From positions 62,001 through 126,000 of the forward strand of contig CASGDQ010000017.1 of assembly GCA_949300325.1 (NCBI GenBank): a DNA stretch of 64,000 bases, read 5' to 3'. The notes under the pieces were generated by a model that did not search any database, was not told the DNA's origin, and was given only the letters and a program-made list of their open reading frames with translations. The position numbers and the translations under genes are program-made. This DNA comes from an uncultured Spirochaetales bacterium (GTDB taxonomy: Bacteria; Spirochaetota; Spirochaetia; Sphaerochaetales; Sphaerochaetaceae). Of this stretch, positions 46,359 to 55,792 are shown piece after piece; within the stretch, counting starts at the first letter, position 1, and each line of letters starts with the position of its first letter.

Positions 46359-47285
46359 ATGCATTATCATTTGCTCATGTTTGAGATTATTCTGATAATA
46401 CTTGCCCTCCTCATCCTGCTTATGGCGGCCTGTGAGTATTTCCTGCGTTTCGCCCTCTCCCCGGGAAAAGATGAAACGGATACCTCCGCTCTCAGCGAGA
46501 GCATCCGGGCCGAAAGTGCGAAGGAAAAGGAAGAAAGCCTCCTGTTTCTAGAAAGCTCCGAGGATGTTTTCATAAAGAGCACGGACGCTCTTCAGCTGCA
46601 TGGATATCTTAAAAAGGCAAAAAGCCACATATACCTGATAACCATGCACGGCTACCATGGATTTGCCACCAACAACACGCCCCTTGCACGTTTTTTGTAT
46701 GAAAACGGAATCAACACGCTCGTTGTTGACCAAAGGGCCCACGGGGAAAGCGGAGGCAGATGGATAACCATGGGAAAGATGGAAAGCAAGGACCTCCTTT
46801 GCTGGACCGACTATGTCAGGACACTTGATCCCGAGGCAAAGATAATCTGGCACGGAGTGTCGATGGGCTCTACCACGGTGCTTCTTTCCGCAGGGGAAAA
46901 TCCTAAAAACGTTTCAGCAGTAATCTCCGACTGCGGCTACTGCAATCTTTACAGGGAATTTGCAATCCAGCTGAAGGCGATGTTTCACATCCCCTCCTTC
47001 CCTATCTTGGACATGATCTCGCTCTGGTCGAGGATCCGTATCAAACTGGATTTCAAGGAAGTGGATGCTGTAAAGGCGATGAAGAAGACCGATATACCGA
47101 TCCTGTTCATCCATGGGGATGCGGATGATTTTGTTCCGACAAAAATGGTATACGAGCTTTTTGATGCCTGCAAAAGCGAAAAGGAGCTATGGCTTACAAA
47201 GGATGTTACGCATGCGCTCTCGCTCACCGTATATAAGGAAGAATACTGCAAAAAGGTCCTCTCGTTCATAAACAATCATACCTGA
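46359..47285 (+). CDS. Membrane-anchored alpha/beta hydrolase
   Basis: 308 residues from the ATG at 46359. One N-terminal transmembrane helix (about residues 6-25) precedes a serine hydrolase domain: THMHGYHGFA-like oxyanion region (ITMHGYHGFATNN), nucleophile elbow WHGVSMGS (S168), acid in FIHGDADDFVP and final histidine in TKDVTHALS. It resembles BAAT/YtaP-like esterases in the peptidase S9 superfamily. TATAGA lies six bases before the ATG, though GAGG also lies nearby. The 3' end overlaps the convergent binding-protein gene by 10 bp. Substrate unknown. Confidence 0.85.
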   Translation: MHYHLLMFEIILIILALLILLMAACEYFLRFALSPGKDETDTSALSESIRAESAKEKEESLLFLESSEDVFIKSTDALQLHGYLKKAKSHIYLITMHGYHGFATNNTPLARFLYENGINTLVVDQRAHGESGGRWITMGKMESKDLLCWTDYVRTLDPEAKIIWHGVSMGSTTVLLSAGENPKNVSAVISDCGYCNLYREFAIQLKAMFHIPSFPILDMISLWSRIRIKLDFKEVDAVKAMKKTDIPILFIHGDADDFVPTKMVYELFDACKSEKELWLTKDVTHALSLTVYKEEYCKKVLSFINNHT

Positions 47286-48277
47286 CGGCCATCCTTTATT
47301 ACGGTTTTTGCATCCTTGATGATATTCTCGGGGATATCAATGCCAAGCTTTTGGGCGACATCGAGGTTCACATATATCTCAAGCGACGATGAATCGAGAT
47401 ATTCGGTACCTATTTCTTTCGGACTTGTTCCTGAGAGGACCATTTCGACAATCTTTCCGGTCTGGATGCCGGAAGCATAGTAGTCGAACCCGCCTGCAAG
47501 AAGGACCTCCGTATCGTAGCTGCTGGTGGTATCCGCGCTGAAAAGCGGAATCTTATGGGCCATGCACACATCGGACAAAGCCGTAATGGCGGAAATGACG
47601 GTATTGTCCGTTGCAACATATACAGCATCCACACGGTCTATTATAGACTCGGAGGCCATCCTGACCTCGCTTGAATTGACTACAGAAGCAGAAACAAAGC
47701 CTATTCCCTTTTCCTCGCAGGCCTTCTTCATCTCCTCCATCAGCACCACGCCGTTAGCCTCCCCCATCGTATATACCATCCCAAGCGTTTTTATGCCCTT
47801 GATCGAAGATATCAGATCAAGGTGAGCCCTGACAGGAACCATATCCGATACCCCGCATACGTTTTCCATGCCTTCTCCCGTAAGCCCTGCGGACTTTGGA
47901 TCGGTTACGGACGAGAAGACCAATGGCACGGAGGAATAAGTGTTTGCTATGGCCTGCGCCGTCGGAGTGGCGATCGCGATGTTGATATCGGTTTTCTCAT
48001 CCTTGAAAAGCTGCGCTATCTGGCTGGCTGAGGCTATCTCCCCGTTTGCATTCTGAACATCATAGCTTATATTCCTTCCAGTGGTTGCAAGATAATCCTT
48101 TATCCCCTGCTCTATCGCGTCGAGGGCCGGATGAGGCATCAGTTTGGAAATTCCAATCTTGACAATCTCCTCATCGGTATCAAAAGCGGTGGGAGCAGTC
48201 TCTTTTGCTCCTTGAGCGAAAACGGTAAAAGCTAAAACAGCAAAAAGTATTGAAACTGAAAGAATGATTCTCTTCAT
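47276..48277 (-). CDS. ABC transporter substrate-binding protein (TrpX/DUF534 type)
   Basis: 333 residues. The signal peptide ends FAQGAKE, the typical spirochaete pattern. The ABC_sub_bind core is clear: VKIGISKLMPHPALDAIEQGIKDYL, IAIATPTAQAIAN, PLVFSSVTDPKSAGL, DAVYVATDNTVISAI and LLAGGFDYYASGIQTGKIV. Relatives bind tryptophan or other amino acids. Its permease and ATPase are not adjacent. The ribosome binding site is GGAGAATATT, and an inverted repeat overlaps its promoter. Confidence 0.9.
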   Translation of the reverse strand: MKRIILSVSILFAVLAFTVFAQGAKETAPTAFDTDEEIVKIGISKLMPHPALDAIEQGIKDYLATTGRNISYDVQNANGEIASASQIAQLFKDEKTDINIAIATPTAQAIANTYSSVPLVFSSVTDPKSAGLTGEGMENVCGVSDMVPVRAHLDLISSIKGIKTLGMVYTMGEANGVVLMEEMKKACEEKGIGFVSASVVNSSEVRMASESIIDRVDAVYVATDNTVISAITALSDVCMAHKIPLFSADTTSSYDTEVLLAGGFDYYASGIQTGKIVEMVLSGTSPKEIGTEYLDSSSLEIYVNLDVAQKLGIDIPENIIKDAKTVIKDGRQV

Positions 48278-48290
48278 AATATTCTCCGAT

Positions 48291-48316
48291 GTATGTTACT
48301 ATACAACAGAACATAC
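48291..48316. promoter_or_regulatory. Operator-like inverted repeat over the binding-protein promoter
   Basis: GTATGTT and AACATAC are perfect 7-bp arms 12 bp apart and flank the -10 box (TATAGT on the minus strand). A repressor bound here would block initiation. Confidence 0.5.
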
Positions 48317-48327
48317 AATAATGTAAA
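48298..48327 (-). promoter_or_regulatory. Promoter of the TrpX-like binding protein
   Basis: On the minus strand TTTACA (48322-48327), an 18-bp spacer, and TATAGT (48298-48303), about 21 bp before the start codon. Confidence 0.6.
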
Positions 48328-48359
48328 GTTGCTTTCAAAAGAAACATACTTTTTTTAAA

Positions 48360-48446
48360 CTACCTCGTAAAAAAATAAAAAAGAACAGTTGCAAAAATAG
48401 CGGCGATCGTAATCTTTTTCTTAAGAAGTATGCGCCATCTGTTCAT
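48360..48446 (-). CDS. Candidate 28-residue single-helix membrane peptide
   Basis: ATG at 48446 is preceded by AGGGGGATGGG (Shine-Dalgarno-like). The translation is basic at first (MNRWRILLKKK) and then one hydrophobic helix (ITIAAIFATVLFYFF), ending TR. TTGACA lies about 65 bp upstream on the same strand. It precedes the binding-protein gene in the same direction. The composition fits a real small membrane protein, but there is no homology support. Confidence 0.4.
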   Translation of the reverse strand: MNRWRILLKKKITIAAIFATVLFYFFTR

Positions 48447-48577
48447 CCCATCCCCCTATAGGCAAGCAATATCTCTATAATAAAAGTAAGCTTAATCTAA
48501 CTTATTGTCAATAATAGTCCCCACCACTCTTTATCCTGCTTTTTTGCAAATAAAAGAAAACAAGTTATCATTATGAT

Positions 48578-49690
48578 ATGAGACTATTGATCATCAATCC
48601 TGGTTCCACATCGACTAAAGTAAGCGTATTTGAAGGCTATGAAGAACTTTTCACGGAAAGCGTTTTCCATGATGCGCCTGAACTCATGCAGTTCAAAACC
48701 ACCAACGACCAGATGGGTATGAGAAAGGCCGTTGTGCTCGATTTCCTATCAAGGCATGGCATGAGCATCGAAGAGATCGATGTTTTCATCGGGCGCGGCG
48801 GCTGCGCGTATTCACAGGAAGCAGGCGTAATGATCATAGATAAAATGCTGTACGAGGATACAAAATGCGACAAAGGAGGAAGCGATCATCCTGCAAAGCT
48901 CGGTGTGATGATGGCCTATGAATTCGGATGCAAATACAAGAAACCAATGTATACCGTGAACCCAACAAACGTGGACGAGCTTTGCGACGAGGCGAGGATA
49001 ACAGGGCTGAAGGGAGTCTACAGGAGGGCTCAGTCCCATGTTTTGAACCAAAAGGCGGTCGCAGCGTTCCATGCTGAACGCATTGGCAGGAAATATGAAG
49101 ACTGTTCGTTCATAGTATGCCATATAGATGGAGGGATAACGGTTGCGGCGCATAAAAACGGAAGAATGATCGACGGGACCGAAGGGGCCGGAGGAGATGG
49201 ACCGTTCACCCCCACAAGGCTTGGAAGCATCCCGATAATGGAGACTGCAAAATTTGTCGAAAAGCATTCGGCAAAGGAGCTTGAGGCCATGTGCTCGCGC
49301 TCCGGCGGCTTTGTAAGCCATTTCGGGACATCAGATTCAAACAGGATCCACAGCATGGCCGAGAACGGTGATCAGCATGCAAGTCTGGTATGGAAGACGA
49401 TGATATACCAGATCTGCAAGGAAATCGGAGCGATGGCGGCGGTTTTGGAAGGAAAGGCCGATGCGATCCTGCTTACCGGCGGACTGGTGCGCTTTGATGA
49501 TATAGTATCAGGGATAAAGGACAGATGCTCCTGGATAGCCCCAATATATACCTACCCCGGGGAGATGGAGCAGCAGGCGATGTGCAGCGCGGTCATGGAT
49601 GTCATCACGAAGAAGAAAAATGCGCATACCTATACGGGAGAGCCTGTGTTCCATGGCTATTTCTGGGATGAAAAAACTCCGGCAATATAA
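48578..49690 (+). CDS. buk: Butyrate kinase
   Basis: 370 residues of the acetokinase superfamily. The N-terminal phosphate loop is INPGSTSTKVSVFEG, followed by FIGRGGCAYSQEAGV, HPAKLGVMMAYEFG, CHIDGGITVAAHKNGRMID (adenosine/phosphate motif) and ADAILLTGGLVRFDDIVSGI. It makes ATP and butyrate from butyryl-phosphate, or acts on branched-chain acyl phosphates. The phosphotransbutyrylase gene is not adjacent. TATCAT lies six bases before the ATG, without a ribosome binding site. Confidence 0.92.
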   Translation: MRLLIINPGSTSTKVSVFEGYEELFTESVFHDAPELMQFKTTNDQMGMRKAVVLDFLSRHGMSIEEIDVFIGRGGCAYSQEAGVMIIDKMLYEDTKCDKGGSDHPAKLGVMMAYEFGCKYKKPMYTVNPTNVDELCDEARITGLKGVYRRAQSHVLNQKAVAAFHAERIGRKYEDCSFIVCHIDGGITVAAHKNGRMIDGTEGAGGDGPFTPTRLGSIPIMETAKFVEKHSAKELEAMCSRSGGFVSHFGTSDSNRIHSMAENGDQHASLVWKTMIYQICKEIGAMAAVLEGKADAILLTGGLVRFDDIVSGIKDRCSWIAPIYTYPGEMEQQAMCSAVMDVITKKKNAHTYTGEPVFHGYFWDEKTPAI

Positions 49691-49761
49691 AACTGAAAAA
49701 ATTGCAGCAGTATGAAAATCTTTTAAATAAAAATGCTATACTATAAAAAAGGAAGCATGAT

Positions 49762-50097
49762 ATGAGCATAGAAAAGATAAAAGACTGCGAAATGAGACAG
49801 ACGGGCTTCGGCTACACATTATCCCTTATAAACGGCAGATTCAAAATGCCAATCCTTTATACTCTCATGGAATTCGGAACGGTACGCTTTAATGAGATGA
49901 AGAAATTCATCGGAGAAATATCATACCGCACCCTCAGCACGGTGCTGAAAGAAATGGAGGCAGACGGACTGGTAAACAGGAAGGAATACTCCCAGATCCC
50001 GCCGAAAGTCGAGTACAGCCTCACCGAAAAAGGTAAATCCTTCATTCCTATCCTCGATGCAATGAGCGAATGGGGGGAGGTGCACAAGAAAGAATAA
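49762..50097 (+). CDS. HxlR-family transcriptional regulator
   Basis: 111 residues, a winged HTH of HxlR size: INGRFKMPILYTLMEFGTVRFNEMKKFIGEISYRTLSTVLKEMEADGLV is the DNA-binding core, and KVEYSLTEKGKSFIPILD is the wing. There is one cysteine at position 9 (DCEMRQTG), as in redox-sensing HxlR proteins. The ribosome binding site is AAGGAAG. TATACT lies 20 bp upstream. It is convergent with ilvD. Its target is not clear; buk is the nearest candidate. Confidence 0.87.
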   Translation: MSIEKIKDCEMRQTGFGYTLSLINGRFKMPILYTLMEFGTVRFNEMKKFIGEISYRTLSTVLKEMEADGLVNRKEYSQIPPKVEYSLTEKGKSFIPILDAMSEWGEVHKKE

Positions 50098-50120
50098 GCT
50101 ATGCACCCCCCGAACGCTCC

Positions 50121-51842
50121 TCATGCCATGAAGCCTCCCTCCATCGGGCTTACGGCATGCTCGGAGAATATGGCCAGCACGCCTTTTTCGTATTTGGCCT
50201 TCTTCGGCATCCATGCCCTTCTCCTTTCTTCAAGTATTGCTTCAACTTCATCAGATGTTTTTCGTTCACCTTTTACGCCAACGATATCTATCGCTCTTTT
50301 TGGAATTGAGAATTCAATCAGATCCCCCTCTTCAAGCAATGCGATAGGTCCGCCCTCTGCAGCCTCTGGTGAGACATGTCCTATCGCTGGTCCTTTTGAG
50401 GCTCCGGAAAACCGTCCATCAGTGATTAAGGCAATGGATTTAGCCAATTCAGGATCGCTGCTTATGGCCTCCGTCGTATAGAACATTTCCGGCATGCCCG
50501 ATCCTTTAGGCCCCTCATAGCGTATTATCACAGCATCACCAGGCCTGATTTCATGTTTGAGAACCGCGGCGATAGCATCCTCCTCGCAATCAAAGGGACG
50601 AGCATACAAAAGCGCTTCGAACATCTCTTTAGGAACTGCAGAATGCTTCACCACAGCTCCGTTCGGAGCCAAATTGCCTTTCAATATGGCAACTGTCCCA
50701 TTATCCCCGATTGGAGAATCGAATTTACGGATTATATCCGTCCTCTTTAGTTTCCATGGAGCAAGATAGCTTTCGCATTTTTCATAAAATCCATTCTTTT
50801 TAAGCTCCTCAAAATTCTCGCCAAGCGTTTTTCCAGTTACGGTCATCACATCAAGATGAAGACGTCCCTTTATTTCCTCCATGACGGCGGGAACCCCTCC
50901 TGCATAATAGAAGAACTGCGCCGGCCATCTGCCTGCAGGGCGTATATCCAACAAATAATGTGCATTGCGGTGCATGCGGTCGAAAGTATCCCCGTCGATT
51001 TTGAATCCGAACTCATGTGCTATTGCAGGGATATGCAAAAGGGAATTGGTTGAACCGGAAATTGCGGCATGCACCATAATCGCATTTTCAAAGCTTTCCA
51101 TCGTAACGATATCTTTTGCTCCCAGCCCCATGCGGGAAAGCCGTACCGCCTGGCGTCCTGCTTCATACGCCATGACTCTCAAATCCTCGCATGTTGCCGG
51201 CATCAAAGCAGATCCGGGAAGCATCAGTCCGAGAGCCTCCGCCATGATCTGCATCGTGCTCGCTGTCCCCATGAACGAGCAGGCTCCGCAGCTCGGGCAG
51301 GCATGCTGCTTGTAAAACTCAAACCGCTCCTTGCTTATCTCGCCTCTCTGGAACATTGCGCTGTAGGCACCGATCTGCTCCAAAGTGAGAAGATCCGGGC
51401 CTGCATCCATGACGCCACCGGTTATGAAAATCGAAGGCAGGCCAAGACGTCCAAGCCCCATCAGACATCCGGGAACCGATTTGTCGCAGGATGCTATATA
51501 TACAGCCGCATCGAAACCGGTGCTGTTGCCATGGATCTCGATCATGTTGGCGATCATGTCACGGCTGGCTAATGAGAAATTGATTCCATCATGCCCTTGG
51601 GCTATGCCATCGCAGATATCCGTGACAAAATACCTAGCTCCCTTGCCTCCTTCATCTTTAATGCCCCGGACAGCCTCCTCGACAAGCTTATCAAGATGAG
51701 CCGAACCGGGATGGCTGTCGCCGAACGTGCTTTCAACCAGGATCTGAGGCTTTTCAAGATCCTCCACGCTCCATCCCATTCCAATCTTAAGCGGGTCATT
51801 CTCCGGGGCCAAAGCCCTCACCTTTTGGCTGTTCAATTCCAT
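50121..51842 (-). CDS. IlvD/Edd-family dehydratase
   Basis: 573 residues from the ATG at 51842, chosen because GAGG lies just upstream; an earlier TTG is in frame. Cluster cysteines are in ASCDKSVPGCLMG and CPSCGACSFMGTA, and the C-terminal GRFSGASKGPAIGHVSPEA is diagnostic. The family includes dihydroxy-acid dehydratase and sugar-acid dehydratases. No other branched-chain amino acid genes are nearby, while a GntR/FCD regulator is, which favours a sugar-acid or catabolic role. Substrate unresolved. Confidence 0.88.
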   Translation of the reverse strand: MELNSQKVRALAPENDPLKIGMGWSVEDLEKPQILVESTFGDSHPGSAHLDKLVEEAVRGIKDEGGKGARYFVTDICDGIAQGHDGINFSLASRDMIANMIEIHGNSTGFDAAVYIASCDKSVPGCLMGLGRLGLPSIFITGGVMDAGPDLLTLEQIGAYSAMFQRGEISKERFEFYKQHACPSCGACSFMGTASTMQIMAEALGLMLPGSALMPATCEDLRVMAYEAGRQAVRLSRMGLGAKDIVTMESFENAIMVHAAISGSTNSLLHIPAIAHEFGFKIDGDTFDRMHRNAHYLLDIRPAGRWPAQFFYYAGGVPAVMEEIKGRLHLDVMTVTGKTLGENFEELKKNGFYEKCESYLAPWKLKRTDIIRKFDSPIGDNGTVAILKGNLAPNGAVVKHSAVPKEMFEALLYARPFDCEEDAIAAVLKHEIRPGDAVIIRYEGPKGSGMPEMFYTTEAISSDPELAKSIALITDGRFSGASKGPAIGHVSPEAAEGGPIALLEEGDLIEFSIPKRAIDIVGVKGERKTSDEVEAILEERRRAWMPKKAKYEKGVLAIFSEHAVSPMEGGFMA

Positions 51843-52038
51843 TATCCTCAACTCCTATCCATATATGCATCAATCTCAGAGCCGTTCGCCACTCCTTTAT
51901 GCTGCGGCAAGAGCCCATAAGTCAAGTATAGGGGCAAAAAACATGAAAAGTAAAATCATACCTATGCAAAATGAATAATCGGACTTATCGAACAGAAAAG
52001 AACGATCGTGTTGTCTATTAACCGTTTTTTTTATGTAA

Positions 52039-52785
52039 TCAGCTAAATTCATCAGATGAATTCAGGCCTACTTTCTTACTTCTGTTTTCCTTGTACATCT
52101 CTGAAAGCATCTCCCGGTTGTAAATCAAGTGCATGGACATCGCCATTTCCGCACCATACGCATCCTTTGAGAGTATTGCATCGGTGACAGCTCTATGCGT
52201 TTTTACAGTTTCCGCCTTCAAGCAACGGCTTGTGACATTTACAAAAAGCATCACAGCAGTATCAATCATTGGGATCAGCTGTTCAACAGCGCTGTTTCCG
52301 GCAGCATGTATTATTGCAGAATGGAAAGCGATATCATACCGCAGATAATCCTCTCCATCATTTATATGACATTCAACAAGGTCGCAGCTATTTTTAATCT
52401 CCATTCTTTGCTTATCGTCTGCTTTAACAGCAGCCATGGCGGCAATATGCGGCTCAACCATCAGCCTTAGGTCAGCCAGATCCAACGCTGCAGAAAGCTT
52501 ATCGCGCACATTAAGAATGGAAAGAGGATAGATATCCACAGGAGACAAAGATTCAACATATGTACCGCTGCCCTGTTTTATCGATACCATATGACGGGAC
52601 TCTAAAGATTTCAATGCTTCTCTCAACGTGCTTCTTCCTACATCGAACAAAGAACAAAGCGCATCTTCATTAGGAAGCCTCATCCCGATCTCATAAGGAG
52701 TTTTTTTGATCAAGGCTATTATCTTATCCTCAATCTCCTCCCGCAATAGTTTTTTCTTAAGCCCTTTTATAGTTTCTTCTCCCAT
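52039..52785 (-). CDS. GntR/FadR-family regulator with FCD domain
   Basis: 248 residues from the ATG at 52785. The winged HTH (IGMRLPNEDALCSLFDVGRSTLREALKSLESRHMVSI) is followed by an all-helical FCD ligand domain with LRLMVEPHIAAMAAVKADD, DYLRYDIAFHSAIIHAAGN (metal-binding Asp/His) and a final histidine in SMHLIYNREM. Such proteins sense organic or sugar acids. It lies upstream of the IlvD/Edd gene in the same direction with about 200 bp between, and probably controls it. Confidence 0.88.
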   Translation of the reverse strand: MGEETIKGLKKKLLREEIEDKIIALIKKTPYEIGMRLPNEDALCSLFDVGRSTLREALKSLESRHMVSIKQGSGTYVESLSPVDIYPLSILNVRDKLSAALDLADLRLMVEPHIAAMAAVKADDKQRMEIKNSCDLVECHINDGEDYLRYDIAFHSAIIHAAGNSAVEQLIPMIDTAVMLFVNVTSRCLKAETVKTHRAVTDAILSKDAYGAEMAMSMHLIYNREMLSEMYKENRSKKVGLNSSDEFS

Positions 52786-52880
52786 ATTCAATAGTCTATT
52801 CCACCATTACCTCCAAGTAAAGGAACAACAGTATTTCATCCAGTAAAGCCCAAAATCACAGGTGACATCGTACAGCTTTT

Positions 52881-52902
52881 TTGTTAGAATTAGCTAACTA
52901 AG
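52881..52902. promoter_or_regulatory. Putative AraC-type operator before the regulator gene
   Basis: TTGTTAGAATTAGCTAACTAA contains a TTAG/CTAA dyad. Its reverse complement recurs with 18 of 21 identities at 53975-53995 before the ABC transporter operon, so both genes likely share one regulator. Confidence 0.65.
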
Positions 52903-52915
52903 TAGGAATCATAAT

Positions 52916-53926
52916 ATGGATACCAAGCTGGATCAAAGAAAACCTGGATGGCCATACATGTCTGGCTACAGGTTTGAAAAAATAAGCACGGATGGCGTAT
53001 ATACAACCTATGTCCTGCCTGGATACGGAGGCTCTGGCTATGCAGTGATGAAGTGTGCCGAAATCATTCCGGGCATAGATATCAGCTATGACAGCCTTGA
53101 CTGCGATTCGTGTTTCCAGAAGGCCTCGAATCCTCCCGGCTACATGCAGATAAACTACTGCAGGAAGGGAAGCTACGAAGTGATAATGAACGATAATCAG
53201 GTATGCTTCCTCTCTGAAGGCGATTTATGCATAACACTTCCCGAGAGAAACAGGATCACTGCAAGCAGGGTCCCTTCCAGACGATACGAGGGCCTGACCG
53301 TCATAATAGAGACGGCAACAGCTCAAAAAGAGCTGGACAAGCATTTTTCATTTGCCGATATCGATCTGGAAAGCTTGAAACAAAAACTTTTTTCGGATAA
53401 GAACATATTCTTTTTGCGCTCTAGAAGCGAAATAAACCATATTTTCTATGAAGTCGATAAAGCAGAGGAATCGTTGAAGAACAACTACCTTCCGCTCAAG
53501 ATCGTCGAGCTGCTTATCCTTCTTGACAACAGATTGTTTGAAAAGGAGGATTTCATCCCGCAGTTTTCCCGCACCGTCGTCGAACGCACAAGAAGATGCT
53601 ATTCCTTCCTTGTAAAGAATCCGACATTGAAAACCACATCAAAAAGTCTCGCTGAAAAATACAACCTTGCTGAAACCAGCCTCAGGGAATGCTTCAAAAG
53701 CATCTACGGGCAGCCGATCGGCTCGTTCAAAAAGGATCTCAGGATAAAATACGGGGCAGATCTTTTGAAGAATGATCCTGGATTGCAGATAGGAGATGTC
53801 GCCTCTGAATGCGGATATGAGAACCAAAGCAAATTCTCATCAGCATTCAAGGCGGTAATGGGCTGCTCACCATCTTTCTTTCGGTCTAAACATCGCATCT
53901 TTGAAAGTGATGATGAAACGGATTAA
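52916..53926 (+). CDS. AraC-family transcriptional regulator
   Basis: 336 residues. The C-terminal double HTH reads TSKSLAEKYNLAETSLRECFKSIYGQPIGSFKKD-like elements (KSIYGQPIGSF) and IGDVASECGYENQSKFSSAFKAVMGCSPSFFR, the standard AraC signature. The N-terminal 200 residues form the ligand or dimer domain, with IDISYDSLDCDSCF and LSEGDLCITLPERN. The layout resembles YbtA/PchR-type regulators that control metal-chelate transport. It sits 85 bp before the two ABC genes and shares their operator. Confidence 0.9.
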   Translation: MDTKLDQRKPGWPYMSGYRFEKISTDGVYTTYVLPGYGGSGYAVMKCAEIIPGIDISYDSLDCDSCFQKASNPPGYMQINYCRKGSYEVIMNDNQVCFLSEGDLCITLPERNRITASRVPSRRYEGLTVIIETATAQKELDKHFSFADIDLESLKQKLFSDKNIFFLRSRSEINHIFYEVDKAEESLKNNYLPLKIVELLILLDNRLFEKEDFIPQFSRTVVERTRRCYSFLVKNPTLKTTSKSLAEKYNLAETSLRECFKSIYGQPIGSFKKDLRIKYGADLLKNDPGLQIGDVASECGYENQSKFSSAFKAVMGCSPSFFRSKHRIFESDDETD

Positions 53927-53974
53927 TCCATAGCACATTGGTTGTAGAAAAGAAGGAACAGGTTTTTATAGTAT

Positions 53975-53995
53975 TTAGTTAGATTATTCTAACAA
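53975..53995. promoter_or_regulatory. Putative AraC-type operator before the ABC transporter pair
   Basis: TTAGTTAGATTATTCTAACAA is the reverse complement of the 52881 site except for three central bases. It lies about 16 bp upstream of the first ABC gene start; the ribosome binding site AGGAG follows it. Confidence 0.65.
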
Positions 53996-54010
53996 ATATA
54001 GGAGCCTGTT

Positions 54011-55792
54011 ATGAGCAAATCAAAAAGACAACCAAGCTGGAGAGTACTGCTGTCCTACAGCAAAAGCTTCAAAAAGCTTACAGTCATCGGTTGCTTATTG
54101 AGCGGAACAGCTGCGGCAGCCGGACTATTGCCTTACATTTTCATTTATTTTGTTGCACGGGATGTTTTAGCCACCTACCCCGTGATCTTGAATGCTGAGG
54201 AGCTTGCAAAATGGGGCTGGTATGCCCTTTATGCCGCAATCTTGAGCATCTTGCTGTATTTCATTGCACTCATGTGCACACATATTGCCGCGTTCAGGAC
54301 TGCACGAAACATAAGAAAAGCGGCAATGGAACATGCGCTCAGCCTTCCTATGGGATATTTCTCAAAGAATATGACCGGACGGCTGAGAAAGCTCATAGAT
54401 GACAATGCCGGCCTCACAGAGGATCTGCTGGCACATAAATTTCCAGATCTTACAGGAGCCATAGTCACACCGATCGTCTCAATCCCTGTGCTGTTTCTAT
54501 TCGATCCGCTGATGGGCGCAATCTGTCTTTTCACAATGATTGCAGCGATTGCGTCCATGGCTGTGATGATGAGTGGAAAGAATGCCGGCTTTTTCCACCG
54601 CTATCAAAGGGAAATAGAAAGAATGAGCGCGGCAGCAGTCGAATACGTCAGGGGCATTCCAGTCGTAAAAACCTTCCAGCAGACGATATGGTCCTTCAAG
54701 GCATTTTACAAGGCTATAATCAGTTACAGCGATCTTGCAGAAAAATATGCCATAAGCTGCAGGACAGGAGAAACAGTGTTCCTCATCTGCATAAATGGCG
54801 CATTCTTTCTTCTGATTCCTACCGCGCTTCTGCTATCTGCAAAAGGCAATGGCTGGCAGGTGCTTACAAACTTCATCTTCTATTCCATTTTCGCACCAGC
54901 CTGCGGAGCATCGATCAGCAGGATCATGTTCGCATCCGAATCCGTCATGAAAGCTGATGAAGCAGCCTTCAAGCTTGATGAGCTTTTCAGCCAGACTCCC
55001 ATTTCCTTTGGAGAAACCGGAAGCATGGAATCTCATGATATAAAATTTGAGGATGTCGCATTCTCCTATTTCGAGAATGCACCCGCAGCTTTAAACGGCA
55101 TATCCTTTACTATCAGGCAGAAAACGACAACTGCTCTCATCGGCCCGTCAGGAGGGGGCAAAACGACTGCAGCAAGCCTCATTCCGCGCTTTTTCGATGC
55201 ACAGCAGGGAGTAATAAGAATCGGGGGCCTGGATGTCCGCTCATACACTGAAGACTGCCTGATGAAGAACATCGCCTTTGTATTCCAAGACCCATGCCTT
55301 TTTAAAAAGAGCATATATGACAATATCAGGGCATCAAAACCTGATGCAAGCAGAGCTGAGGTTTTTGATGCGGCAAGAAAAGCGCAGGCCCTGGATTTCA
55401 TCAATGCCCTTCCTGACGGGATCGATACAATAATCGGAAGCAAGGGCACATATCTTTCCGGCGGGCAAAAGCAAAGGATAGCTATCGCCCGTGCAATCTT
55501 GAAAGATGCCCCGATAATCATTCTCGATGAAGCTACAGCATTCACCGATCCGGAAAACGAATACCTGATACAGAAGGCCTTTTCGAACCTCATGAAAGGA
55601 AAAACAGTCTTGATGATAGCGCACAGGCTTTCCAGCATAACTGATGCAGACAACATAATAGTCTTTTCGGAAGGCAGGAAAATCGAGGAAGGCACATCAT
55701 CAGAGCTGATAATGAAAAACGGAGCCTACAAAAAGATGTGGCAGGAGTATAAGACATCTGCAAGCTGGAAGATAAAAAAGGAGGTGGTATGA
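54011..55792 (+). CDS. Half-size ABC transporter, membrane plus ATPase (first of pair)
   Basis: 593 residues. Six transmembrane helices lie within residues 25-320, then an ABC domain: Walker A GPSGGGKTT (378-386), Q-loop FVFQDPCLF, signature LSGGQKQR near 482, Walker B IIILDEATAF and H-loop MIAHRLSSI. It probably pairs with the next protein, like YbtP/YbtQ or IrtA/IrtB. Such pairs import metal-siderophore complexes despite an exporter fold. The AraC neighbour supports this; drug or peptide export is the alternative. Confidence 0.9.
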   Translation: MSKSKRQPSWRVLLSYSKSFKKLTVIGCLLSGTAAAAGLLPYIFIYFVARDVLATYPVILNAEELAKWGWYALYAAILSILLYFIALMCTHIAAFRTARNIRKAAMEHALSLPMGYFSKNMTGRLRKLIDDNAGLTEDLLAHKFPDLTGAIVTPIVSIPVLFLFDPLMGAICLFTMIAAIASMAVMMSGKNAGFFHRYQREIERMSAAAVEYVRGIPVVKTFQQTIWSFKAFYKAIISYSDLAEKYAISCRTGETVFLICINGAFFLLIPTALLLSAKGNGWQVLTNFIFYSIFAPACGASISRIMFASESVMKADEAAFKLDELFSQTPISFGETGSMESHDIKFEDVAFSYFENAPAALNGISFTIRQKTTTALIGPSGGGKTTAASLIPRFFDAQQGVIRIGGLDVRSYTEDCLMKNIAFVFQDPCLFKKSIYDNIRASKPDASRAEVFDAARKAQALDFINALPDGIDTIIGSKGTYLSGGQKQRIAIARAILKDAPIIILDEATAFTDPENEYLIQKAFSNLMKGKTVLMIAHRLSSITDADNIIVFSEGRKIEEGTSSELIMKNGAYKKMWQEYKTSASWKIKKEVV

